This document shows, piece by piece, positions 1 to 5,892 of a stretch of 6,555 nt of DNA. The DNA lies in assembly GCA_030695265.1 (NCBI GenBank), contig JAUYTA010000675.1, positions 1 through 6,555 of the forward strand, read 5' to 3'. The stretch comes from Bacteroidota bacterium (lineage in GTDB: Bacteria; Bacteroidota; Bacteroidia; Bacteroidales; Prolixibacteraceae). The notes beneath the pieces are model-generated. The model had not been told where the DNA came from. It saw only the letters and a list, made by a program, of their open reading frames with translations, and made no database searches. Each line of letters opens with the position of its first letter. The stretch's first letter is position 1. The translations under genes were made by a program, and so were the position numbers.

Positions 1-1
1 G

Positions 2-106
2 AAAAAAGGCGAAACCATCAAACTTAAATACCGTGTTTTGGTTCACGCCGGAACAAACGAAACAGCGAAGATTGCAGACGAGTTTAAAAAGTATTCAGCG
101 CAATAA
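2..106 (+). CDS. C-terminal end of a probable PmoA/DUF6807-family protein (5' end outside window)
   Basis: This is the last 34 codons of a gene entering from the left, ending at TAA 104-106. The tail includes GETIKLKYRVLVHAG followed by a charged helix ending EFKKYSAQ. A strand of the form 'LKYRVxxHxG' followed by 'A-x-I-A-x-x-F-x-x-Y' resembles, from memory, the C-terminus of Bacteroidota proteins annotated as methane oxygenase PmoA or DUF6807, which commonly sit in carbohydrate-degradation clusters. Despite the name, that family has no shown link to methane oxidation. The next gene starts only 26 bases downstream on the same strand, so the two are probably co-transcribed. The family call rests on a short stretch and could be wrong; that this is the coding end of a gene is much safer. 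Confidence 0.55.
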   Translation, partial: KKGETIKLKYRVLVHAGTNETAKIADEFKKYSAQ

Positions 107-132
107 CCAATCATAACTAATAAATCTACACC

Positions 133-1509
133 ATGGAAAGACGTAATTTTTTGAAAAGAGTGAGTGCCGGAACTGCCGGCGCTATCATATTGCCAACCAT
201 TATTCCATCGAGCGTGATGGGAAAGAATGCTCCAAGCAATAAAATCAACATCGGACAAATTGGTTGCGGACGTATTGCCCGTGATCACGATATGCCCGGA
301 ACCATGCGGCACGAAGTTGCCCGAATGATGGCAGTGTGCGATCTGGATAAAAATCGTTTGCTTGATGGAAAGAAATTAGTGGATGATTTCTACAAAAAGA
401 AAACTGGTCAGGATAATTACGTCAATGCCAAAATGTACGACGATTACAAAGAAATGCTCCTGAATAAAGACATTGATGCCGTTGTTATCAGTACTCCCGA
501 CCACTGGCATGCACAGCCTGTTATAGAAGCAGCACTTGCCGGAAAACATGTTTATGTACAAAAACCAACTTCTCTAACAGTTGCTGAAGGCCGCATCATG
601 GCCGACATTGTAAAGGAAAAAGGCATCATACTTCAGGTTGGAACGCAACAACGTTCGTCACCGCAATTCCGCGTGGCTGCAGAACTGGTTCGCAACGGAC
701 GGATTGGCCGTTTGCATACGGTAAAAGTCGGTTTGCCAGGCGATCCTGCTGGTCCGGAAGCCGCTGAAATGCCTGTACCAAAAGGATTCAACTACGACGC
801 ATGGCTGGGAGAAACTCCATTCGTTCCTTATACCGAAATTGGTGTTCATCCGCAAAAAGGCTACGACCGTCCGGGCTGGTTACGCCGCGAACAATTTGGC
901 GCCGGAATGATTACCGGTTGGGGGCAGCATCATTACGATTCGGCTGCCTGGGGAATGGATACCGAATTAACCGGACCGATTTCGATTCAGTCAGTTGCTG
1001 AATTTCCAAAAGCAGGTTTGTGGGATGTTCATGGCGATTTTATGGCCAAAGCCGAATATGCCAACGGAATAACGATGTACACAAGCGGTGGTTATCCTAA
1101 CGGCATTCGTTATGAAGGAACCGAAGGCTGGATTTTTGTTTCGCGCGGTGATTATACGGCTTCGGCCAGCGATCCGGTTTCGAAAGCTAAAAGCAGCAAA
1201 GCGTTGGATGCCAGTGATCCGAAAATTTTAACTTCAGTAATAGGGGAAAACGAGATTCATTTGTACAAAATTGACGAACAGCATGGCAACTGGCTGGAAT
1301 GTATTCAGACTAAAAAAGAGCCTATTTCTCCTGCTGAAATTGGTCACCGTGCCTGCTCCATTTGCCTGATTACGCACATTGCAATGAAACTAAACCGCAA
1401 GCTACGCTGGAATCCCGGAACTGAACGTTTTGAAAACGATGACGAAGCAAATTCAATGTTGAGCCGTCCGGAACGATTCCCTTATGGCGTTGGAAATATT
1501 AAAAGATAA
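133..1509 (+). CDS. Tat-signal Gfo/Idh/MocA family NAD(P)-dependent oxidoreductase
   Basis: A 458-residue oxidoreductase, probably acting on a sugar, cyclitol or sugar derivative; the substrate cannot be read from sequence. The N-terminus MERRNFLKRV followed by a hydrophobic stretch (about residues 11-25) is a twin-arginine (Tat) signal, so the protein is likely exported folded with its cofactor. Next comes a Rossmann domain with G41-Q-I-G44-C-G46-R-I-A for the dinucleotide, the family motif TPDHWH (121-126), and V-Q-K-P (142-145), where Lys144 corresponds to the catalytic lysine of the E-K-P motif (Gln replaces the usual Glu). The C-terminal domain holds W263-G-Q-H-H-Y-D269, typical of the family's active site. 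The 458-residue length suits Bacteroidota exported members. ATG 133 is chosen because it puts the Tat motif at the extreme N-terminus; no Shine-Dalgarno is visible, which is normal in this phylum. It lies 26 bases after the upstream gene and is probably in an operon with it. Confidence 0.95.
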   Translation: MERRNFLKRVSAGTAGAIILPTIIPSSVMGKNAPSNKINIGQIGCGRIARDHDMPGTMRHEVARMMAVCDLDKNRLLDGKKLVDDFYKKKTGQDNYVNAKMYDDYKEMLLNKDIDAVVISTPDHWHAQPVIEAALAGKHVYVQKPTSLTVAEGRIMADIVKEKGIILQVGTQQRSSPQFRVAAELVRNGRIGRLHTVKVGLPGDPAGPEAAEMPVPKGFNYDAWLGETPFVPYTEIGVHPQKGYDRPGWLRREQFGAGMITGWGQHHYDSAAWGMDTELTGPISIQSVAEFPKAGLWDVHGDFMAKAEYANGITMYTSGGYPNGIRYEGTEGWIFVSRGDYTASASDPVSKAKSSKALDASDPKILTSVIGENEIHLYKIDEQHGNWLECIQTKKEPISPAEIGHRACSICLITHIAMKLNRKLRWNPGTERFENDDEANSMLSRPERFPYGVGNIKR

Positions 1510-1550
1510 AAGCCCCTCTCCAACCTCTCCCCAAAAGGGAGAGGCTTTTG
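1508..1550 (+). repeat. Palindromic C/G-rich intergenic repeat (element A), also a possible terminator
   Basis: Immediately after the oxidoreductase stop there is a pyrimidine-rich arm CCCCTCTCC (1513-1521 region), AA, then CCTCTCCC (1524-1531), a CAAAA loop, and GGGAGAGG (1537-1544) followed by CTTTTGG. The inner stem is 8 bp and perfect. An alternative fold pairs AAAAGCC at the left with GGCTTTT at the right. The stem followed by CTTTT could terminate the upstream transcript. The bipartite build (arm, AA, arm, loop, complementary arm) is shared in reverse orientation by the element at 1627-1653, and I know such C/G-rich palindromes as common interspersed repeats in Bacteroidota genomes. Whether it works as a terminator or is only a repeat is inference. 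Confidence 0.65.
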
Positions 1551-1560
1551 GCGCAAAGGA

Positions 1561-1589
1561 TTTGATTAATATAGCGTAATATAATTTTC
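1561..1589 (+). promoter_or_regulatory. Candidate Bacteroidota-type promoter for the SDR gene
   Basis: TTTG at 1561-1564 and TAATTTTC at 1582-1589 resemble the phylum's -33 (TTTG/TTG) and -7 (TAnnTTTG) elements, with 17 bases between them, slightly short, and a C in the last -7 position. Transcription would start just before the ATG at 1596, giving an almost leaderless message. The region is AT-rich, so a chance match is quite possible. Confidence 0.25.
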
Positions 1590-1595
1590 TTAAAA

Positions 1596-2465
1596 ATGAA
1601 CACACAAAAGGACAACAATACAACCACCCCTCCTGCGGAGGGGAAGGGGGAGGCCTCAAATTGTGATTTAACTGGCAAAGTCGCTGTAGTTACCGGTGGC
1701 GGTGGAGTTTTGGGCGGAAGTATTGCCAAAAGCCTTGCTCTTTTAGGTGTAAAAGTAGTTGTACTTGGCCGCACTCCTGATAGTATTGAAGCCCGTGCTG
1801 CAGAAATAGCTCTGTTGGGTGGTGAAGCCATGGCTGTGGTTAGCAATGTGGTAGAAATGGGCGAACTCAAAAAAGCCTGTGCTCAAATCGTCGAAAAATG
1901 GGGAACCATTGATATCCTGGTAAATTGCGCCGGAGGAAACATTGCAGGAGCCAACATCCGTCCTGACCAGACTATTTTTGATATGAATACTGAAGCATGG
2001 GAAAAAGTACTGGATCTCAACCAAAACGGAACGGTTTACCCATGTTTGGTTTTTGGCGAAGTGATGGCCCGAAGTGGCAAAGGAAGTATTATCAACATTT
2101 CGTCGATGGCAACCTATTCTGCAATTACCCGTGTTCCGGGTTACTCGGTGGCCAAAACCGGGATGAATATTTTCACCCAATGGCTGGCAACTGAGCTTGC
2201 ACAAAAATTCGGAGAAGGATTACGGGTAAATGCCATTGCACCGGGTTTTTTTATTGGCGATCAGAACCGCGATTTGCTGATTAATCCTGATGGTTCATAT
2301 ACCGATCGAAGCAAAAAAATCATGGATAAAACACCGATGGGTCGTTTTGGCGACATCACCGAATTGAACGGGCTGGTTCAATTTCTTTGTTCCGATGCAG
2401 CAAGTTTTATTACAGGTGCAATTATTCCTGTTGATGGTGGTTTTAGCGCTTATTCAGGAGTATAA
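1596..2465 (+). CDS. SDR-family oxidoreductase, D-mannonate oxidoreductase / fructuronate reductase type
   Basis: A 289-residue classical short-chain dehydrogenase, probably cytoplasmic, interconverting a keto-sugar acid and its alcohol (for example D-fructuronate and D-mannonate) with NAD(P)H. The Rossmann motif T33-G-G-G-G-V-L-G-G41 binds the cofactor; N110-C-A-G-G is the structural NAG motif. The catalytic set is Asn142, Ser170, Tyr183 and Lys187 (Y-S-V-A-K, with the usual 13-residue Ser-Tyr spacing). The C-terminal half has VNAIAPGFF (211-219), TPMGRFG (246-252) and VDGGFSAYSGV at the very end, which I recognise from SDRs annotated as mannonate oxidoreductases; no uxuA or uxaC is in view, so the substrate remains inferred. 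ATG 1596 is the only usable start: an in-frame TAG lies at 1572 and no other ATG, GTG or TTG precedes the Rossmann core. Residues 9-20 are encoded by a palindromic repeat and look like an insertion. The next gene follows after 19 bases. Confidence 0.93.
   Translation: MNTQKDNNTTTPPAEGKGEASNCDLTGKVAVVTGGGGVLGGSIAKSLALLGVKVVVLGRTPDSIEARAAEIALLGGEAMAVVSNVVEMGELKKACAQIVEKWGTIDILVNCAGGNIAGANIRPDQTIFDMNTEAWEKVLDLNQNGTVYPCLVFGEVMARSGKGSIINISSMATYSAITRVPGYSVAKTGMNIFTQWLATELAQKFGEGLRVNAIAPGFFIGDQNRDLLINPDGSYTDRSKKIMDKTPMGRFGDITELNGLVQFLCSDAASFITGAIIPVDGGFSAYSGV
1625..1657 (+). repeat. Palindromic C/G-rich repeat (element B) inside the SDR coding sequence
   Basis: CCCCTCC (1627-1633), loop TGC, GGAGGGG (1637-1643) forms a perfect 7-bp stem, followed by AA and GGGGGAGG (1646-1653). 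Read on the minus strand it has the same order as element A at 1508-1550: C-rich arm, dinucleotide spacer, C-rich arm, short loop, complementary arm. It falls between the SDR start codon and the first Rossmann strand, in frame, and encodes roughly T-T-P-P-A-E-G-K-G-E-A. The short words ACAAT (1615-1619) and ATTGT (1660-1664) bracket it as an inverted pair, possibly by chance. Confidence 0.7.
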
Positions 2466-2484
2466 AGACTACTAATTTTTTGTC

Positions 2485-2838
2485 ATGAACATTGAAGAAT
2501 TCAGGGAATATTGTATTTCAAAACCGGGCGTTACCGAAGAATTTCCATTCGATGCGGTAACGCTGGTTTTTAAAGTTATGGGCAAAATGTTCGCGCTTAC
2601 AAATCTTGATGGGGACTGGTCACTGAACCTGAAATGCGACCCGCAACGTGCCATCGAACTGCGCGAAATATACCCGGCAATTCAACCCGGCTACCACATG
2701 CACAAAGCCCATTGGAACACGATTATGATGGATGGATCACTCAGTCAAAAACTTATTTTAGAACTGATTGACCATTCCTATCAGCTGGTTTTTGATAAGT
2801 TGCCTCTGAAACTAAGGAATCTGAACGTTGATCTGTAA
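2485..2838 (+). CDS. MmcQ/YjbR family protein
   Basis: A 117-residue cytoplasmic protein of the MmcQ/YjbR family, which has a CyaY-like fold and is often annotated as DNA-binding; its biological role is unsettled. Recognisable family blocks are the opening MNIEEFREYCISKPGVTEEF, then P-F-D-x-x-T-L-V-F-K-V-M-G-K-M-F-A-L (21-38), L-N-L-K-C-D-P (47-53), and the signature P-G-Y-H-M-x-K-x-H-W-N-T (68-79), ending in a long C-terminal helix (about 86-105). Length is normal for the family. It starts 19 bases after the SDR stop, so it is probably the last gene of that transcription unit. Its final 86 bases overlap the 3' end of the convergent gene on the other strand, with no room for a terminator between them. 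Confidence 0.93.
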   Translation: MNIEEFREYCISKPGVTEEFPFDAVTLVFKVMGKMFALTNLDGDWSLNLKCDPQRAIELREIYPAIQPGYHMHKAHWNTIMMDGSLSQKLILELIDHSYQLVFDKLPLKLRNLNVDL

Positions 2839-4057
2839 GGTTTTTGCCAAATATCCGAAAGCGTTTGTAAACCTTGCCACCCATCCGTTCCATTTCAGCT
2901 CTTACGGCGGTATTGCTTTCGAGTTCAAGATGCGAATCAAGTGTAGTTTTTCCCTGAGCAATGGCAGATTCCAGCATCCTGACACCCATCATTACATCCA
3001 ATCCTTTTCCCCGGTATTCAGGATCAACCCCGCCAAGCAACAGGTTTAGCTGTTTTGATTTTCTGGCCGCCCGGAAAATTTGAAAAATACCAAAAGGGAA
3101 CAGATATCCTTTTGCTTTTTTTATCCCATCGCCAATGTGCGACATGCCAATTACAAAAGCGACTACTTCGTTCTGTTGATTTACCACAATCTTTATAAAC
3201 CGGGGATTGATCAGGAACAGATAGCGGTTGGCAAAATCATCCATCTCAGCATCCGAAAAAGGAACAAATCCGAAAATCTCGGTAAATGTGCGGTTCAGGA
3301 GGTGAAGTACGGGATGAATGTATGGTTTGACTTTTCGGTGGGAAGTAAATTCCAATAAACGCATGTTTTTGTTCATCCGGATGGCACGTTCCTGAATCTT
3401 CAGGTAAAATTCAGGAATTGGGTTGGGGATTTTAATCTGATAGACTACCAGATCCATTTCTTTGGAATAGTTATTTTGTCCCAGTAAATCAACCTGATAG
3501 GGGAAATTGCAGTTGGAAGCAATCACAACAGGTTCATCAAAACCCTCAATCAGGAACCCTTGCGGATCTTTGTCCGAAAAGGCGAGAGGACCGATCAGCT
3601 TCTCCATTCCTTTTTCTCTGCCCCAGTTTTCAACGAAATGAAGCAGTTCGGAAGCAACTTCCGCGTCATTCCATGTTTCGAAAAAAGCGAATCGCGCATG
3701 TTTTTCGTTGTGGTCGGCATTGTATTTCCGATGAATGATTCCCATAATCCGGCCAACTAATTTTGCCTTTTTATATGCCAGTAGCAAAATCGTGTCGCAC
3801 ACTTCAAACGATTTATTTTTCTTCGGATTGAAAAACTCCTGTTCGTCCATGTAAATCGGGGGAACCCAGTTTGAATGGTCTTTATGAATTTCTGCCGGAA
3901 GATGAATAAACTGGTGCAGTTGTTTTTTATTGGTTACTTCCTGAATTGTGACCTGTGGTTTGGAAACAGGTTTCGATGCCTGATTATTCAAAGGTGGCAA
4001 CTCTGGAATCTTAATATCGTTTTCAATCTTATCTTTCGGGCTGGATTTGGTTACCAT
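2753..4057 (-). CDS. YghO-like GNAT-superfamily protein (putative N-acetyltransferase)
   Basis: A 434-residue cytoplasmic protein resembling the large, poorly characterised YghO-type family related to GNAT N-acetyltransferases; the substrate is unknown. After a polar, probably disordered N-terminus (1-36), recognisable family blocks are NWVPPIYMDEQEFFNPKKNK (63-82), VGRIMGI (101-107), the SDKDPQGFLIEGF region (161-173), F-x-D-A-E-M-D-D-F-A-N-R-Y (267-279) and P-E-Y-R-G-K-G-L-D (346-354). The last resembles the acetyl-CoA pyrophosphate-binding loop of GNAT enzymes. It is followed by D-S-H-L-E-L-E-S-N-T (374-383) and R-A-E-M-E-R-M-G-G-K-V-Y-K-R (386-399). The conserved core stops near residue 407; the remaining 28 residues are an extension lying wholly within the overlap with the MmcQ/YjbR gene. 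ATG 4057 keeps the whole conserved region and is divergent from the comM-type gene. Confidence 0.88.
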   Translation of the reverse strand: MVTKSSPKDKIENDIKIPELPPLNNQASKPVSKPQVTIQEVTNKKQLHQFIHLPAEIHKDHSNWVPPIYMDEQEFFNPKKNKSFEVCDTILLLAYKKAKLVGRIMGIIHRKYNADHNEKHARFAFFETWNDAEVASELLHFVENWGREKGMEKLIGPLAFSDKDPQGFLIEGFDEPVVIASNCNFPYQVDLLGQNNYSKEMDLVVYQIKIPNPIPEFYLKIQERAIRMNKNMRLLEFTSHRKVKPYIHPVLHLLNRTFTEIFGFVPFSDAEMDDFANRYLFLINPRFIKIVVNQQNEVVAFVIGMSHIGDGIKKAKGYLFPFGIFQIFRAARKSKQLNLLLGGVDPEYRGKGLDVMMGVRMLESAIAQGKTTLDSHLELESNTAVRAEMERMGGKVYKRFRIFGKNLTDQRSDSLVSEATYQKPADRNGQSVLK

Positions 4058-4111
4058 ACAAAGTCTTTTAAAACGGATCGCAAGATATTCAAATTTTTAT
4101 TGAATCAGCTA

Positions 4112-4142
4112 TTGTGCAGATGATACAGTCTTCGTACATTTA
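4112..4142 (+). promoter_or_regulatory. Candidate Bacteroidota-type promoter for the comM/yifB gene
   Basis: TTG at 4112-4114 and TACATTTA at 4135-4142 (TAnnTTTG with one mismatch, followed by G) are separated by 20 bases, a fitting arrangement for the primary sigma factor of this phylum. Transcription would begin around 4149, leaving a leader of roughly 20 A-rich bases before ATG 4172. I saw no equally good match for the divergent minus-strand gene. Confidence 0.4.
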
Positions 4143-4171
4143 GCTAACAATAAATCCAAAAAAACTATTAC

Positions 4172-5710
4172 ATGCTGATAAAAACCTTTGCCAGTGCCGT
4201 TCATGGTATCGACGCAACCACCATTACCATCGAAACAGAAATTTCTCAGGGGATAAAATTTTATATGGTTGGCTTACCCGATAATGCGGTAAAGGAAAGT
4301 CAGCAACGAATTGAGTCAGCCATGCGCCTCAATAAATTCAAGTGGCCGCACAAAAAAGTGGTGATTAACATGGCGCCGGCTGACATACGCAAAGAAGGTT
4401 CGGCTTACGATTTGCCTCTGGCTATAGGCATTCTGGCGGCAAACGAGCAGATAAAATCCGACAAGGTTTCCCGTTTTCTGATGGTTGGCGAATTATCGCT
4501 CGACGGAAACCTGCAACCTGTGAAAGGAGCTTTGTCAATTGCCATCAAAGCGCGGCAGGAAGGTTTTGAAGGGTTTATCCTTCCGAAGGAAAATGCACGC
4601 GAAGCGGCCGTGGTGGATACTTTAAAGGTGTATGGTGTTGAAAGCCTACGCGAAGTAATCGACTTTTTTAACGATGAATTAGTTCTGGAACAAACCGTTG
4701 TTAATACCCGCGAAGAATTTCTAACAAAAGTAAACGAATGTGATGTCGATTTCAGCGATGTCAAAGGCCAGGAAAATGTGAAACGAGCTTTGGAAATAGC
4801 AGCTGCGGGCGGTCACAATGTAATAATGATCGGGCCCCCCGGAGCTGGCAAAACCATGCTGGCCAAACGAATTCCGACTATTCTTCCTCCATTTTCCCTT
4901 CGCGAAGCATTGGAAACAACCAAGATACATTCGGTAGTTGGCAAAATAGATCGTAATACTTCACTCATGACCCAACGGCCGTTCCGCTCGCCGCACCATA
5001 CAATTTCTGATGTCGCTTTGGTCGGCGGCGGCGCTTTTCCACAGCCCGGTGAAATAAGTTTGGCGCACAACGGCGTACTTTTTCTGGACGAATTGCCCGA
5101 GTTTAAGCGACAAGTGCTTGAAGTGATGCGCCAACCGCTGGAGGACAGAACGATTACCATTTCGCGGGCCAAGTTTTCGGTCGAATTTCCTGCCTCTTTT
5201 ATGTTGGTCACTTCCATGAATCCCTGCCCGTGTGGCTATTACAACCATCCAACCAAAGAATGTGTTTGCGGCCCGGGCATTGTTGCCAAATACCTGAATA
5301 AAATTTCAGGTCCGTTGCTCGACCGTATCGACATTCATCTCGAAGTTGTTCCGGTTCCGTTTAAAAAGCTGTCGGAGAATTCGGTTACCGAACCCAGTAT
5401 TGACATTCGCCTGCGGGTAATTCGCGCCCGCGAAATTCAATCGCACCGGTTTACCAAAAGCGATGGCGTTTTTTGCAACGCGCAAATGTCGTCGAAAATG
5501 ATTCGTCAATATGTAGATCTGGATGAAGCCAGCAGCAGCTTGCTTAAAAATGCCATGGAAAAACTCGGCTTGTCAGCCCGTGCCTACGACCGTATCCTGA
5601 AAGTTTCGCGTACCATTGCCGACCTTGAAGATAGTGAACGCGTTGAAAGTCACCATTTGTCGGAAGCGATACAATATAGGAGTTTGGATCGGGAGAATTG
5701 GGGAGGATAG
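4172..5710 (+). CDS. comM: ComM/YifB family Mg-chelatase-like AAA+ ATPase
   Basis: A 512-residue AAA+ ATPase of the YifB/ComM family. Characterised ComM is a hexameric helicase that drives branch migration while transforming DNA is integrated; in species without known competence the family's role is unclear. Domains in order: an N-terminal Lon-protease-like/ChlI domain (about 1-170, opening MLIKTFASAVHGIDA), the Mg-chelatase-type AAA+ core (about 190-395), and a C-terminal helical domain (about 410-510) with G-L-S-A-R-A-Y-D-R-I-L-K-V-S-R (466-480). Walker A is G221-P-P-G-A-G-K-T228 and Walker B is V302-L-F-L-D-E307; R385 in L-L-D-R-I-D lies where a sensor or finger arginine is expected. A cysteine cluster C352-P-C354 ... 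C364-V-C366 is typical of the family and may bind metal. Length is normal. It appears to be transcribed alone, with a promoter candidate upstream and a strong hairpin 8 bases after the stop. Confidence 0.95.
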   Translation: MLIKTFASAVHGIDATTITIETEISQGIKFYMVGLPDNAVKESQQRIESAMRLNKFKWPHKKVVINMAPADIRKEGSAYDLPLAIGILAANEQIKSDKVSRFLMVGELSLDGNLQPVKGALSIAIKARQEGFEGFILPKENAREAAVVDTLKVYGVESLREVIDFFNDELVLEQTVVNTREEFLTKVNECDVDFSDVKGQENVKRALEIAAAGGHNVIMIGPPGAGKTMLAKRIPTILPPFSLREALETTKIHSVVGKIDRNTSLMTQRPFRSPHHTISDVALVGGGAFPQPGEISLAHNGVLFLDELPEFKRQVLEVMRQPLEDRTITISRAKFSVEFPASFMLVTSMNPCPCGYYNHPTKECVCGPGIVAKYLNKISGPLLDRIDIHLEVVPVPFKKLSENSVTEPSIDIRLRVIRAREIQSHRFTKSDGVFCNAQMSSKMIRQYVDLDEASSSLLKNAMEKLGLSARAYDRILKVSRTIADLEDSERVESHHLSEAIQYRSLDRENWGG

Positions 5711-5718
5711 TGTATTTT

Positions 5719-5753
5719 AGTGAGCGGGTGACTTCAAGTCACCCGCTCACTTT
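5719..5753 (+). terminator. Strong hairpin after the comM-type gene, probable terminator
   Basis: Arms AGTGAGCGGGTGACTT (5719-5734) and AAGTCACCCGCTCACT (5736-5751) are exactly complementary around a single central C, so the realistic hairpin has a stem of about 14 bp with a small loop. It is followed by TTTAAA, a weak U-tract, and starts 8 bases past the stop codon, as expected for intrinsic termination. It is also the first of three perfect palindromes in this gap, so it may instead be a dispersed repeat used as a terminator. Confidence 0.6.
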
Positions 5754-5814
5754 AAACCTGAATACTTTCCATGAGGATTTTATGTTTCAATTGTGAGAAG
5801 ATGAATTTAATAAC

Positions 5815-5839
5815 TTGAGGTCACAAATTGTGACCTCAA
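5815..5839. repeat. Perfect 25-base palindrome within the ORF6N relic
   Basis: TTGAGGTCACAA (5815-5826), a central A, then TTGTGACCTCAA (5828-5839): 12-bp arms with no mismatch. In the relic's frame it encodes L-R-S-Q-I-V-T-S plus the first base of the next codon, so the symmetry lies on formerly coding DNA. It lacks a following T-run and does not follow a gene end, so a terminator role is not suggested. Confidence 0.8.
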
Positions 5840-5842
5840 ATT

Positions 5843-5865
5843 AGGTATCGCAAAATGCGATACCT
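5843..5865. repeat. Perfect 23-base palindrome, 3 bases after the previous one
   Basis: AGGTATCGCA (5843-5852), loop AAA, TGCGATACCT (5856-5865), followed by TTTCGG. The 10-bp stem is perfect. In the relic's frame it encodes the V-S-Q-N-A-I-P segment. It could act as a weak terminator on the plus strand, but no intact gene feeds into it. Confidence 0.75.
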
Positions 5866-5892
5866 TTCGGGCAGCATCTTAGTGGTATTTAA

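Larger units (their letters stand above)
5755..5892 (+). pseudogene. Degenerate fragment of an ORF6N-domain (phage antirepressor-like) gene
   Basis: Reading the frame that includes 5761-5763, the translation is NLNTFHEDFMFQL, stop (TGA 5794), EDEFNNLRSQIVTSN, stop (TAG 5842), VSQNAIPFGQHLSGI, stop (TAA 5890). The first two pieces match the ORF6N signature I know from many Bacteroidota proteins (arginine-Phe-Pro-Glu-Asp-Phe-Met-Phe-Gln-Leu-Thr, then a 'L-R-S-Q' segment). The third resembles an alternative version of the same 'S-Q' region followed by 'H-L-G-G'. The start, the rest of the N-terminus and the 'PYAFTEQG' continuation are absent, and three stops interrupt the frame, so this is debris and not an active gene. 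The family match is from memory of motifs, not a search. ORF6N proteins are thought to be phage-derived regulators or DNA-binding proteins. Confidence 0.6.

Noticed and set aside
1499..1870. 123-codon minus-strand frame over the SDR 5' end, rich in Pro, Ser and Thr
   Set aside because: It is antisense to the clear Rossmann motif of the SDR and reads both palindromic repeats. It has the look of a shadow frame and no family resemblance.
2828..3358. Plus-strand frames downstream of the MmcQ/YjbR gene
   Set aside because: They lie antisense to conserved blocks of the YghO-like protein (YRGKGLD and FANRY segments), so they are not separate genes.
4058..4171. tRNA or small RNA gene in the divergent intergenic region
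   Set aside because: No cloverleaf arms or strong hairpin are visible. The promoter candidate for the comM-type gene and AT-rich leader sequence account for it.
4838..4843. Run of six C in the comM-type gene as a frameshift or slippage site
   Set aside because: It simply encodes the Gly-Pro-Pro of Walker A, and the frame is continuous with conserved sequence on both sides.
4813..5217. 134-codon minus-strand frame antisense to the comM ATPase core
   Set aside because: It is a shadow of the strongly conserved Walker A to Walker B region, and its translation is Ser/Arg-rich with no motif.
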